A DNA stretch of 64,000 nt from Armillaria gallica (Eukaryota > Basidiomycota > Agaricomycetes > Agaricales > Physalacriaceae): NCBI GenBank assembly GCA_037576215.1, contig JBANDB010000018.1, positions 496,001-560,000 of the forward strand, in the 5' to 3' direction. Of this stretch, positions 46,001 through 57,329 are shown piece after piece; positions within the stretch are counted from its first letter, which is position 1, and each line of letters begins with the position of its first letter. The notes under the pieces were generated by a model. That model worked only from the letters and a program-made list of their open reading frames with translations. It had not been told where the DNA came from and ran no database searches. The translations under genes and the position numbers were made by a program.

Positions 46001-49000
46001 TCATCTTTGAGCTCATCAAGGGTGAGATGGCGTACGTCAAGGATCTGGAGAACATTGACATTGTAAATTTCAATAGCTCCATCTCTTTCAAGATCCTGAG
46101 TCTATTTTCATAGATGTACATCAAAGCACTGCGTGCCGCGAACCCGCCGATTATTCCTCCCGAAAGACTGAATAGTTTCATCAAGGATGTGTTTCACAAC
46201 TTTGCTGAACTGGGATACCACCATCGAAAGTTGGTGGAGAAGTTTCACGAGATTCAGCGCGAGCAGCACCCTGTGATTCGTACTGTTACTGCGGCTATGT
46301 TTGACGCTGCTCTGAACTTTAGGGATGCGTATATGGAATACATCCCTAATTACCCCATAGCAGCGTACAGGATCGACGACGAAATGGCCAACAATCTCTC
46401 GTTCAAGACTTTTGTGGAGGTAACTATCATCGTATTCAATATGACCTATTTCTAACAAGTCTATTATATCAGCAATGCGTTCGTCATCCAGATGCCCATC
46501 GTCTCGACATGAAGAACTTCATTAATCGACCTATCCCCCGTTTGCTTCGGTACGAGCTTTTGCTGAAAGGTATCCTGGACGAGACGCCGCCCGGACACGA
46601 TGACCGAAAGGAGATCCCTCAAGTCCTTGAGGTCATCAAATCTATCGGCAAAGACACCGAACCTGGCGTCGTATCCGCGAAGCAGAAAGTAGAATTGTGG
46701 CGCTACAATTCCAATCTGGTCTTTAAACACGGGGAATCAATCGTACGTCAATTCATACGATTTCCAATTGTTCATCGTGGTAACCGGTAATCTAGGACAT
46801 GGATCTTCTTGATGAGAATCGCTCGCTAATACACTCGGGTAAATTATTACGGCAACCTGATAGCGGCTTGGAGTGGAATGGATGGAGTGAATTGTTCGTT
46901 CTCCTTTTCGATAATTACCGTTCGTTTATTTGTCATCCAAACTCGATGGTGTATGCTGACTGCGCCATTAGTCGTTTTGACGAAACCCAAGGAACGGGAT
47001 GGTGTAACGATGTACTACGTGAACAGAAGGGTAAATATCTGATAGCACGCCATCCAATTTCATCCTAACTGTTTCGTAGCCCACGCCCCTGGATCTTCTT
47101 ACTTTGGTCAATTTCACAGATGCGCCGACCCAACGCAGTACCGGTTTACTTCGTAACCTGAGAGGAGGAGAGCGACACACAGAAGGCCCCAATGGCACTC
47201 CCGGGGTATCGTCTCCGGAGAGCACCACGGACTCTCGTTCTGTGTTCCCGTTGACGCTGCACCACAATGGTAGAATGGGTGGTCCGTACATCCTCTACGC
47301 CGAGTCTGCCCAGGCGAGAGCGGAGTGGAAGCAGAAGCTCGAAGAGGCCCTGGTGATCCGCAAAGTCGTGCAGGAGTCAAACAAGGTCTTCGAGGTCGAG
47401 ACGTTGAGTTCTGATACGTTCTTGGTACCCGCGATAGTTGGTGGACCCACTTCACCGCCTGCGTGGAACCAGGAGAACTCGTTTACAGGCAAGGTCACCT
47501 GTTCTGTTCCGTTTAGTAAGTGGATCTTATTCGGATGAGATTTGGTCTGATGTGTCTCTTCAAGATACTGCAGATGGACGTGGACTGGTTGCCATTGGAT
47601 GTGCAGAAGGTGTATGGATTGGGTTCAGGCATGATCCGAAATGTAGGTACCTTTTGGGTGGGTTCGTATCTTGACTGACTGTCTCGAAATAGCAATGCGC
47701 CGCGTTCTACATCTCAAGCTGGTCACGCAATGCGCCATGCTAGAGGAATTCGGGCTGTTCTTAGTCTTGGCTGACAAGGTATTGCTTCGTGCTAGCTGAT
47801 CTTGGTTCAGGGCTGACGGTTCAAATAGTCTCTGTTTGCCTATCATATCGAGGCGCTAGTACCTTCGTCGCCTCAAAATGCGCATGCTTCGCAAGTCCCA
47901 CAAAAGCTAAATGGAAATAAGGACGTTCATTTCTTCAGCGTTGGGACTCTTCATGGCCGGACATTGGTCATCTACATGAAGAAGAAAGCGGTATGACCAT
48001 TCCAATTTTCTCCCTTGTCCTTCAATGCTCATTGACAAAACCCGATTAGCTGAACAGCATTTTCCGAGTGTTGGAACCGGTGGGGGAGAAGATTAATGAA
48101 CGGGTGAAGACTCCGGGTGGCCTAGGGTCTCGTCTTGGGTTCCGCTCCGCAAAATCGGAATGGTTCAGAATATACAGAGTTCGTATCGTGCTTTTTTTCC
48201 ACTGGCAGGACTTCTTACGCTGTTTTTCAGGATTTCTTCCTACCTTCGGAATCGTTCGATCTGATTTTCTTGAAAGCCAAGATCGCAATCCTTTGCACAA
48301 AAGGCTTTGAGATCATGGACCTTCATGAGTACGCTCGTTCTCATTAGTATCGTTGTTCTACTCTCACAGTTGATACAGCTTCAAGAGTGCAACGATTCCC
48401 CATTCCGAAGACCCAAAGTTGGCGGCAATCGCTAAGCGCGGCGAATCGTGTCGTCCTATTGGAATGTTCAGATCAGCTGATGACGAGTTCCTTCTATGCT
48501 ATGATGGTAGGTCGTCGGCTTCTCTCTATGGGTATAACAGAACTAAGGGTTCAACGATGCAGAATTTGGACTCTACGTCGACAAACACGGAGATCCCAGT
48601 CGATCTTCAGGTACTATTGAATGGGAGGGTACCGCTGAGCGTGCTGCTCTTCATCTGCCATACATCCTTCTGTTCGATAGCCGCTTTATTGAAGTTCGCC
48701 GCCTCGAGACTGGCAGGCTCGTGCAAATCATACCCGGCAACGATGTTCGTTGCATATGGGATGGTCGTGGAGTCAATCTACAGAATCCCGTAACGACGCC
48801 TCCGGCTAATGGTTCCGCTGACGATGACATGGTGCAAGATGCCCAAGTTCATGCCGTGATGAACTCAACCGAACAGCAAGGGGCGAGGGGGGTGTCGCGA
48901 GGTGTTGCACAGCATGTATTCGAACTCGTGCCGACCGTACCATTGTATCCTCCTGGACCTGTCCAGCTACCGCAAGCAGTGCCATACCAGCCATCATACT

Positions 49001-49050
49001 CGCCACCCCGTTCTCCCGAAATGAGAACCTCCATGTCCTGGAGGACATGA
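43027..49050 (+). CDS. ROM2: Rho1 guanine-nucleotide exchange factor (Rom2/Rgf type) with two DH repeats
   Basis: Activates Rho1 in the cell-wall integrity pathway at the cell cortex. After a Ser/Pro-rich N-terminus of about 350 residues comes a DEP domain (44480-44870; FVNFSLLSHLAVQLKDKVPR, LFFYEVEWGGRVLQDGVEDV). Two consecutive DH-like segments follow: 45200-45890 (EINRQTIIHKIINKEDQYIQ to FLNRPSEHLQKYPVFLEAIY) and 45960-46730 (KRQSIIFELIKGEMAYVKDL to FINRPIPRLLRYELLLKGIL). Next is a PH domain (46799-47370; SLIHSGKLLRQ, WSELFVLLFDNY) and a CNH domain (47560-48730; IGCAEGVWIGFR, CAMLEEFGLFLVLADK, FLLCYDEFGLYVD). Roughly 15-18 short introns, one with donor GTTCGT (46920-46971). About 1,500 residues. 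Stop at 49048-49050 after a Pro-rich tail. Confidence 0.9.
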
Positions 49051-49519
49051 AATATGTAATGCCTTTGCTGCTATCTTTGTTGTATATCTAGTTCGACCTT
49101 CACCTGCGTCGGAATCAAGGATATTGTTCCGCTGGACGCGCTTGACCATTGGTTTAGGTTTTGGGTGATAATCGAGAGAAGACCAAAGTACTGTACTTAT
49201 TATGGTGTAATGACCGTGCATGAAATGGACATGGGGACATTGGATAGACTTTACGATAGATTTGTAGAATTCGCCTCATCCAATTCACCACCGTGTCTTT
49301 TTAGGAGTATACACTACTAGGCCACCCCGAGATTACGAACTTGTCGGGCGGCTGGGGGCGGTGAAAGGGTCCCAATTTGTAAGTTGCCACGTATATCCCG
49401 AGGGAATAGGGCATTAATTGTCTGGTATGTAATCGCGTGGGCGGGCGCTGACAACGGCTAAAAGCGGTTATCAGGAATATAAAGAGCGACATGGCTGCTG
49501 AATCAAAAACAGTAACACT
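49051..49519. other. Intergenic stretch
   Basis: 3' region of the Rho GEF and promoter of the EthD gene. AT-rich segment ATATAAAGAG at 49477-49486 is a plausible TATA element, 34-43 bp before the EthD ATG. Nothing else seen. Confidence 0.4.
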
Positions 49520-50037
49520 ATGTCTAGCAGCCCAACGCTTGAGCTCACACAGAACCGCGTCCGTGTCGCCGGATTTTTGAAGAGGAAGCCTGGTATCTCA
49601 AAGGAGGAATTCACGCGCCGCTGGATCCAGCACGCTGAACTATTCAGATCCACGGAATTGTCAAAGAATATTCTCAAGTACGATCAGGTGTGTTGCCACG
49701 ATTTTTGTGTCCAACAAGGAATTCGTGCTGACTACATGGATGTAGATGCATGTGAACGACGAAACCAATGCTTTGCTCAGGCAAATGGGGGCTCCGACCT
49801 GCGATTGGGATGGTATAGCACTCATGGAAGGCGAATCGTTCGAGAAAATCTTGAGTGTACGTCCATCTTTCTAGACACCAACGGCCGTTTTTATCATCTC
49901 TACTTGGAATTTAGATCACGACGAACGAAGAGTACGAGCGGGTTGTCGTACCTGACGAGCTGGGGTTCCTTGACCGCGAGAAGACCCAGGTGGTGCCATT
50001 GAATTTTGGCGTGTTCATAGATAGAACTGAAAAGTAG
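49520..50037 (+). CDS. EthD-domain protein
   Basis: Small dimeric alpha+beta-barrel protein of about 135 residues. Members are found as tailoring or detoxifying proteins, but most are uncharacterised. Exon 1 (49520-49687) encodes the typical opening VRVAGFLKRKPGISKEEFTR then RWIQHAELFRS. After a 60-nt intron the second exon gives MHVNDETNALLRQMGAPTCD, then WDGIALMEGESFEKIL. After a third splice (acceptor near 49914) the last exon encodes EEYERVVVPDELGFLDR and PLNFGVFIDRTEK. This is the F.RR.....F...W..H pattern expected of EthD. Start follows a TATA-like element by about 35 bp. No biosynthetic cluster around it. Confidence 0.82.
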
Positions 50038-50303
50038 AAATCGGTATAAGCAGACGCGACCTAAAAATGGCACTTGATCCAATCAGTTCACGTCCGACAG
50101 TTTAGTTCACTGATAAGTAAGTAATGCCAAAGCAGACATGACGGTCTCGTACCGTGCGAGTCTGTTATTTCTCTGCGGCAGGTTAAGGCCATGTAAGCTT
50201 TGCTAAAGGATGAACATGACCTGACTGCATCAAGAGCACTTGATCATGGCGCCATGAATTTCCCTCTAATAATAATATTAGCGCCAAAAAAGCACTAATT
50301 ATG

Positions 50304-50384
50304 TGCCCCATGGCTGAGTTGGTTACAGCGTCCGACTGTTAATGGTCAATCGGAAGGTCGAGAGTTCGAGCCTCTCTGGGGCAG
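50304..50384 (+). tRNA. tRNA-Asn (GTT) with a 7-nt intron
   Basis: Cloverleaf: acceptor TGCCCCA/TGGGGCA (7 bp) with discriminator G; D stem GCTG/CAGC; anticodon stem TCCGA/TCGGA; anticodon loop CTGTTA-A with GTT anticodon; T arm GAGAG/CTCTC with TTCGAGC loop. A 7-nt insert (ATGGTCA) after position 37 is the intron. A T-run follows at about 50404. Exon sequence is identical to the copy at 57233. Confidence 0.92.
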
Positions 50385-51458
50385 CATATCGTCAAATCTT
50401 TCTATTTTGTTTGGGTTTGGCTCAGTGCCGTGGCCTGTAACCCGTAACCCGTTATAATTTATCAGGAATCGGGAATCTTAATTCTTCAGCGTCGAGCATT
50501 GAGCAATGATAATTGATTAACGAGTATTGAGCATTTAATGCCGGCACTCAGCTGTAACTTGTGGAGCGCGTTTTGTACGGAGTCATGGACGCGACCTCTC
50601 CCACAAGGGGGTATTTCATACGGTATTTTACCGTTTCTTAAGTACTTGGCACACCCGTGCCTGGAAGCCAGTAGAGATGCACCCTACTCAGACGGATTCA
50701 ACATCATGCATGTATCCGTCCTTCTGAGTCCCAGAAACTCCGAGACGAATATATAATGAGTAAACCGAGGCTCTCGTGAAAGCCCATTTCACAGCACGGA
50801 CCGCTGAGCGCTATTTGGGTCGGCTCGGGTTGGCACGGCTTCGGCACAATCCCGCGGCTTCCAAATCCACAACTCCCGAGGCGACATTCATTGGCTTCTC
50901 ACCTTGACATCTCGCGACTTCACAGTCCACCGATGCAGCGCTCACTCTTCGGCCGGTGACAGGCAACAAGCTATGCAAAAGGCGACAATGGCCTCGCCAT
51001 CCTTCGGCCTTCAAACAACGCGGGCGAATTCGACCTCGATAGGGCAATTTTCGACCCCCTCGGGAGTCGGATATGCATATAACGACGACGGCGACGAGCA
51101 GAAAACGAGAGTAATGCGATCTCGCAAAGGCAACGAGTTTCTCGACGGTGTCCAGCAGGACAACAGTATTTCATGTCGCGTTTGTGTTAGAATAGCGGGG
51201 TCGTTCTCAAATGAAGTGACTAGCAAGTTACGTCTGTTGCAAACGCGACATGAGGACTAATATATCAGCTTCTATGCTACGAAATCTCCGCGGGAATAAG
51301 CAGAAGGTAAGTAGATCCCTACGAGAACCCAAACCGCGACTGACTGTCGGTGCTATGAGAAGCTCGAATATCTCACAGGCTCTATATAAACCTTGACAGC
51401 GCCTTTGCGCTCAGATAACTTTTCTTCAGAACCTCAGGTGCATTGCAGCGAGTCCAAC
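50385..51458. other. Intergenic stretch, 1.1 kb
   Basis: No supported gene. A 119-codon plus-strand frame (50904-51260) lacks recognisable motifs. Leader of the DUF4436-like gene is expected at the end. Confidence 0.35.
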
Positions 51459-53041
51459 ATGCCTACCTACCCTCCCCACACGAAAAAAATTCGACGTTGT
51501 TTCTTCTTTTCTCTCGCTTTTGTTATCGTTATTCCCATAATCTGCACCGTTTTGGGATCGATGTTACACCCCAAAGAATTCGCATACAGTGCCAACGATG
51601 CTCCTTCGGATGGTACTACTCGAAAAGTAAGTTTCTTGTCGTCCTGGCTTACTGATATACTCACAGAGAAAGATTTCCCTTCATGCCGATTTGATATCAG
51701 CGGATTTGAAACAAGGGACAGTAGTCCTCGACTGGAGCGTTTACGACGATAGCTGTGAATCGGAATGTACAGCTGTTAACATTTATTTTGATACGTGAGT
51801 GTTATGCTTCGCACATCCTTGACCAGACATGTTGACATCTTGCAGAAATCTTCTTCACCACTCTGATATTGGCGACATCCGGTCCTCTGGTAGCAATAGA
51901 CCCGTGGTTCCCATATTCGTCTGGAATGCCACTGCGTATGACGATACATTTTTCAATATCCCGACGTTCCGGACAGAACTTGCAATATTTCTCCCATATG
52001 ATGGTGATACTAAGCATTCTGTCAGAGATACACTTTCGAGTGAGGTGTATTATCCTTTTGATCAGTGAGGCCATTCCTGTCTTGGTAGAAGTGGGACTGA
52101 TATCGCTAAACAGGTACCTCGCTCGAGTATTTAGCTTTGCCGAAGACGCAAGTAATAATGCTACCGTGACATTGTCTCTCCAGGACACTTCTGGATTGGC
52201 TGTGTAAGTATTCCCAAATTGTTCCGTGACCTAATAATTAAACAGATTCAAGAGGCCTCAAAGCGGGCGTCGTTGATTTTGGCAAAGAAGGCGATCCAGA
52301 ATTTATCGATGTCTTTGTTACACTGCGACGGGGGACCTCGGTAATATGTTATTGCATTATAATCACCATCACGTTCTGTCGGTGTGATTTCCTCGTTCCT
52401 ACAAAATATACATCTCATGATATCCTCACCGAACAGGGCTTGTTACTCTCATGATATGTCTTGTTATGATTATGACTGTAGGGTTCGGCTTCCAGCAGAG
52501 AAACGAGGTAGTTATTGTTCCTGTGGCGACCGTGTTTGCCTTCACCCAGCTACGTTCAACTATGCCTGGAGCCCCAGATGGATTCGGTACGTCGCTGTTG
52601 AATAACTCAATTCTTAACGCTGATATAATTCAGGGGACATCCTGGGTACGTCAAGTTCAATACAGCATTGGTTCGTAGAATGACTCCAGACACAGATTTC
52701 GTGGGCGTACTACCGTGCCTTGTCCTCCTGTCCATTTCCGTAAGTACCCAATGTTTTGAAACACTCGGCAAATGACGCAAAATATCCAACTAGGCGGTTA
52801 CTATGGTCGGGATCTATATTTTCACAGATCCCGCGAAGGATACTCGTGAAAAGTTAACTTGGTCTGCCTTAGGTACGCTGGTTCTACATGACTTTTACAC
52901 ATTTCATGGCGCAAATATGTTCTTTTCACAGTGAATGCTGTTGTTCGCCCTAGAAAAGCACCGTCGGAGACGGTCGACCCGAAGAATAACACTGTCCCAC
53001 TGGCAGAGTCCTACTCCATGCTCTTGTTGTCGAAAGATTAA
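51459..53041 (+). CDS. DUF4436-like membrane protein
   Basis: A basidiomycete-type membrane protein of about 370-400 residues. Start Met 51459 (MPTYPPHTKKIRRC) is followed at once by a transmembrane helix (FFFSLAFVIVIPIICTVLGS). The lumenal/extracellular part contains ISADLKQGTVVLDWSVYDDS, PIFVWNATAYDDTFFNIPTF, SSEVYYPFDQY and ATVTLSLQDTSG. The C-terminal half has three to four predicted helices (LLLS..VGFGF, VVIVPVATVFAFTQLRSTMP, LPCLVLLSISAVTMVGIYI) and a cytosolic tail ending at 53041. Seven or eight short introns. The YPFDQY element and layout match the DUF4436 family as I know it; function unknown. Confidence 0.65.
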
Positions 53042-53923
53042 AAGTGCTGTCGACATTCAAACAGCGAACTTCACGTCCACTTTACATTATTGTTCCATAG
53101 CATAACTTTATCGGTGAATGGCCGTTTGTCAATATGAGTGTATATGGGGCCTGAGAGGTAATCAGTAACTGCTCGTAACTCTCGTTACATTACATGCTTT
53201 TTAATTAGAACTTCGCCTTTAGCTGCTAGCAATACCACCTTATTTTTTTTCATTACAGTAATCCCGAACGACGATACAAACTTCAATATCAATATCCAAG
53301 CTCGTTAATTTTGTTAGATATTCGAGCTCACATTAATGTCACCGAATTACGGCGCTGATCATATTGCTGTCTCGTTGCTCCCCTTCTCAGTCGCTGCTCA
53401 TGAACATTCTTGATAATATCCTTTCTACTACTTTGTTGCTTCTGCCCACGGCTTTTAGCTAGAACTGTCGCATAAAAAGAACCGTACTCATGTGGTGTAC
53501 GCCATCTCATTTGCAACGGATATTTACCCTCTTTTTATCACCATCTCGAGCCTCGCGATTTAGGATTGACATGAGAAATCCAACAAAAGGACGTCAGGGC
53601 ATCCGACCTAGTCTCTCGTAGACAGACGGACGATACACGCCTATGGGGGGAGGGAGTGACGGCGTATATGTAGTCTGTTGTTTATGTGGGGGGCCTTGGT
53701 GTCACTGTCATTTCGTTACGTAAAAATATCACGTGCTTCTCAGACGCGTCGATTTTTTTTCACTTGCTACCACCATCACGGCGTGTTTCTGCCGTATTTG
53801 TGAATCCAAACTGTATCGTTCTCAACAGTAATGCCTTTTTATAACCAAGAACCACCAAAATGACGCAAATAATGGACCAAAATACCCCAGACTCCCATAA
53901 TTCCAGTCCCACCCTTGGATGCA
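53042..53923. other. Intergenic stretch, 0.9 kb
   Basis: No gene seen. CACGTG (53730-53735) lies 8 bp from ACGCGT (53744-53749), followed by a run of T. Similar hexamer pairing is noted in two divergent promoters. Confidence 0.4.
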
Positions 53924-54420
53924 TCAGATTATCGACTCTCGCCTTTTACTCCAGTCTCTCCATACCTTATTTCGACCCTGTCCAAATTCCAAGTCCCTCA
54001 TATTGCAGGCCGATTCTTTCGTCGGCATGATAACCAGTCCAACAGGGTGTACCGTGTTTGCGAGCTGGTAATGAGGGATGTTCTTCAGGGTACTGGCTGA
54101 CTTCAAGATGGCAAAGAATGGGAACGGTGAAGAGAGCTGATTTTCCGTCGCTAGTCGCTGTACAGAGCAAAACGTCTTCGCCGTTGAGGATATAAACGAT
54201 GGGCTGCTCTTGGAAAGGATGAAGGACATCCTTCCAGGCCTTTATGCGCTTGGCGACAATGATTTTGATGTTTTGCAGTCCCTCAGGGTCCTTCCATGAT
54301 AGTGTTATATCCATATCATGACCGGAGAGTAAAAGGAAAGCAAGGATATACGCGAGGAAACGCACGACCGTGGCAGTACTGACGCGAGGAGCGAATCCGA
54401 GTGATGGGAATTCATTTCTA
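53924..54420 (-). pseudogene. Truncated RecQ-like DEAD/DEAH helicase relic
   Basis: Contains the start of a superfamily 2 helicase core: DITLSWKDPEGLQNIK, then KDVLHPFQEQPIVYILNGED and the Walker A region VLLCTATSDGKSALFTVPIL. After SLPARK the frame breaks; the next motif (HPVGLVIMPTKESA) continues in another frame, then the sequence ends. The typical motif-I sequence TATGDGKS appears with Ser in place of Gly. Everything C-terminal (DEAH motif, second RecA domain) is missing. A frameshift and truncation make this a dead copy of the repeated RecQ-like family common in agaricomycete genomes. Confidence 0.7.
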
Positions 54421-55207
54421 CATTTAGAATTGTACGTAAGCGACGGACGGTGCTACCAAGCCGGGCGCGATTAAAACAGGACTACATCCGACCTCATTTA
54501 AAATGATCGCAGGGGCATAAGGTCTTGTTATTTTCACTGACGTCACGCGTCCACTGGCAGATTCACGTTGAAGCCGATCGTTAGCTGACTCGTGCGCGTG
54601 AGCACCGCAAGGACGTCAAATTCATGACATACCGGAATGGTGGTGATAGTCCCAAGATAGCCCTTATCCACAAGACTCACTGACGCTTCCCAAGCCAGAA
54701 GGTACCTTGAAGGTACTCAATCTTATCTTTGCTCCCTGGCTTCCGACCAATAGAAACCGCCCAGAAAATCGAATACAAAAAGGGAACAGAGGAGAATCAA
54801 TTAGTACGCGTGGTAGGGAGCGTGCAAAGACACGGCATGCGTCGCATCTTGAACGGCCAGCGAAACATGCAATCCTCGGCACACGACGTGCTTTCATGGC
54901 TACAGTAAATCGGATCCGGCATGCATTTCTAATCAAGACATATATTCAATAGTTCTCCCTAGCTACTTTGTAGGTACATAAACATAGGACGTCGAGGAAG
55001 ACGGTAAGTATTAGATAGATATAAAGCTACAGTTGTGTCAACTACTACAGAGGCGGTGGTGAAGGAGAGGCAGGGCTGCGGAATAAGAATACAGGTGTGT
55101 TGAAAGAGCGAGTATGCGGTGGATGCATATAGTACAACGACCAGCGCTAGAGAGGGAACGGTAAGTACCTTGAAGATGGTGAAGGGTGAGGGAACGTACC
55201 AGGATAT
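54421..55207. other. Intergenic stretch, 0.8 kb
   Basis: An 81-codon plus-strand frame at 54707-54952 is Arg-rich without a family. ACGCGT at about 54544 and 54807. No other feature. Confidence 0.35.
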
Positions 55208-56265
55208 CTATGACCTATGGAAGAAACCCCTGACGCTCATCTTTGACTTTTTCGGCGTGTGCGAGTGGGCGTGGGTAGATGGGATGGGACGAGGAGCCGA
55301 TACGGGAATGGGAGGGAGAGGTGCGGTCGGCGGCATGAACGACTGCTCGAGGAACTCCTTCCTGGCAAGGTTAAGCGGTGTAGGACGCTTCTTCTTGCCA
55401 TCGGCCGTGAGGATGGGCTGGAGAGTCATCGGTGCGAGTTTGACTTTCTATAATGCGATAATCAGGATGCATACGAAAAAGTAGAGAAGGAGAGTAGACG
55501 AACCTGGGCATCAAGAGACTCTGTCCGGAACTTGACCCACTGGGAGGGCGCCTCTTCGCCTTCGGAGTCGGAGGAGTCAGAGGCATCAGGGTCGTCCTTC
55601 TGAAGGAGCCATTGGTATTCTATCTGCTCATCGCGGTCCCACCAAACGCGGCCGGTACCATCGCGGTAGACATCGGCGCGAGTACCAACGGGAAGGTTGC
55701 CCTGCTGCTTGGTCTGGGCGTCCATGACACGGGTAATGTGGGTACTCATCTTCCCACCACTCGTGAACTGCATGAGCATGAGCTCGTTCATGAGCGTCGG
55801 GGGCAGCTGCTGCGCGTGCTTCTTCGACTTTGCGGGGACAGACATGGATCTAGAGCGTGCGCGAGAACGAGAGAGGAGCGAGAAGGGGTTTTTCTTCGCC
55901 TGGTGAGAGGATACATGGTCGAGTTCGTCTTTATGGGAGGAGGGGTAATTGTGATTATCGGGCTTATTGTCTTTCTTATTGTTACGGGTGTGATTAGGCC
56001 TATTGTTAAGATATGATGGCGTAGACGGCGTTTTGGGCAGGTGCACGAACACAGATGTGTAGCCGAGATTCGTCAAATCGAATTTGGCGTAGTGGGCAGA
56101 CGTCGGGGTATACACGGATTTGGACGTTGCGGGCGTGTCGGGGAATGTCCCGGCGTTGGCGCTCTGCGGCGAGAGAGGCGCTGGTGAACCGGGATGGACC
56201 GCAGATGCCCAGGTGGTAATGCTGGCGGTGAACGAGGAGACTGTCGAGGATCGTGGGCGGGACAT
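55208..56265 (-). CDS. Hypothetical Ser/Pro/basic protein
   Basis: Two exons: exon 1 from Met 56265 (MSRPRSSTVSSFTASITTWA) to DAQ, then a 56-nt intron (55448-55503, donor GTTCGT), then exon 2 (KVKLAPMTLQPILTADGKKK to MSVRGFFHRS). Total about 335 residues. The N-terminal third is Ser/Thr/Pro-rich; the middle has a His/Asn-rich linker and a basic SRSRARSRS block; a short folded-looking core follows (LPPTLMNELMLMQFTSGGKM, STHITRVMDAQ, DGTGRVWWDRDEQIEYQWLL), then an acidic Asp/Ser/Glu run. No known domain. Homologues appear in other basidiomycetes as I recall, function unknown. A 19-codon uORF (56376-56432) lies in its likely 5' leader. Confidence 0.7.
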
Positions 56266-56375
56266 GATGGTCGTGGGGTATGTAGAATAAGTAAGTATGG
56301 GTATGCTGGGTATGTCTAGGTCTGCTCGTCATCGTCAGCATCGTCGGCAAATCCCAAAAAGGTCGCTGCTCACCG

Positions 56376-56432
56376 TTAAGAGTATTGGAAGGAGACTGGC
56401 TCGTTGTGGTCGTCCTCGTCGTGCCCGGCCAT
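56376..56432 (-). promoter_or_regulatory. Upstream ORF of the hypothetical gene
   Basis: Acidic 18-residue peptide frame (MAGHDEDDHNEPVSFQYS) followed by TAA, directly before a GTGAGC that could be a 5' UTR splice donor. Located about 110 bp upstream of the main ATG on the same strand. Confidence 0.35.
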
Positions 56433-57232
56433 GGTCTTATACTTTAGGCAAACAAAAACCCCGCGCACAATAGCAAGGCTTTAGACAAACAGCCAAACAA
56501 CGCCCTTCAACACATGCCATTCTCGGATCGTCGCTACAGCGCGCTTCTGGAAAACAAAGACAATAAAATCGCTGAACAATAGCTCCGCCGCTTTTCCCCC
56601 GCCTGCTCATTGTTTTATCGCACCTCCCTTCTTCCCGTCCTGACAGCTTTTTCCCGACGATCGCATTTGGGCATACGGTTTATCGTGTTTCCTGGCGTAT
56701 TAATTGTCGCCGTATTGATTGTTGTGCGACTGCGTTCTCAGGTTGTTGCACCTGCAGGACAGCTCTATTATCCTGGGCTGGCGTATGTCGCGTCATGGCG
56801 AGTCGTCGTCGCGCTTCGGCCGCCTTTTAATCTCTACGCTTTGACTCCGCACTTCCCCACAATTGTTTCGGTTTGGTTCCGTGGGAGCAAATTTTGCGCT
56901 TTGTGAGGAAACCACTGGCAGGCAACGGGCATCATTACCCTTCGGTCTTCAAATGTTCTGATGCTTGGCAGAGACTTGACCCAGCTGTTTTTTTTGCTTC
57001 ACTCCCCGGGGCCTGGTTCTTTGTATTTACTTCCGCGGATGTATACGCACCGACACTCACATACGGGGAATTTCTGATGGTCGAAGGTTAGAGAGCCCTC
57101 AAAGCATGAAAAAAGCATAACCTGCAACTGCTGTTTGGCAGCTTTCTAGGCGGAAGGTTCATAGAGAATTCTGGGATTTCCTTTCAAAGTCCGGCGAAGA
57201 TAGACTTGCAACAGAGACACCTTAGATTGTTA
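56433..57232. other. Intergenic stretch, 0.8 kb
   Basis: A 98-codon plus-strand frame at 56610-56906 with a hydrophobic stretch is not convincing. No repeat or RNA gene before the tRNA. Confidence 0.35.
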
Positions 57233-57329
57233 TGCCCCATGGCTGAGTTGGTTACAGCGTCCGACTGTTATATACGTATCTTGCAGGAGTTCAATCGGAA
57301 GGTCGAGAGTTCGAGCCTCTCTGGGGCAG
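57233..57329 (+). tRNA. tRNA-Asn (GTT) with a 23-nt intron
   Basis: Same acceptor, D, anticodon and T stems as the gene at 50304, base for base in the exons. After anticodon position 37 lies a 23-nt intron (TATACGTATCTTGCAGGAGTTCA as split by the loop); its last three bases (TCA) match those of the 7-nt intron. Discriminator G at 57329. A TTTTT terminator begins about 10 bases downstream. Confidence 0.92.
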
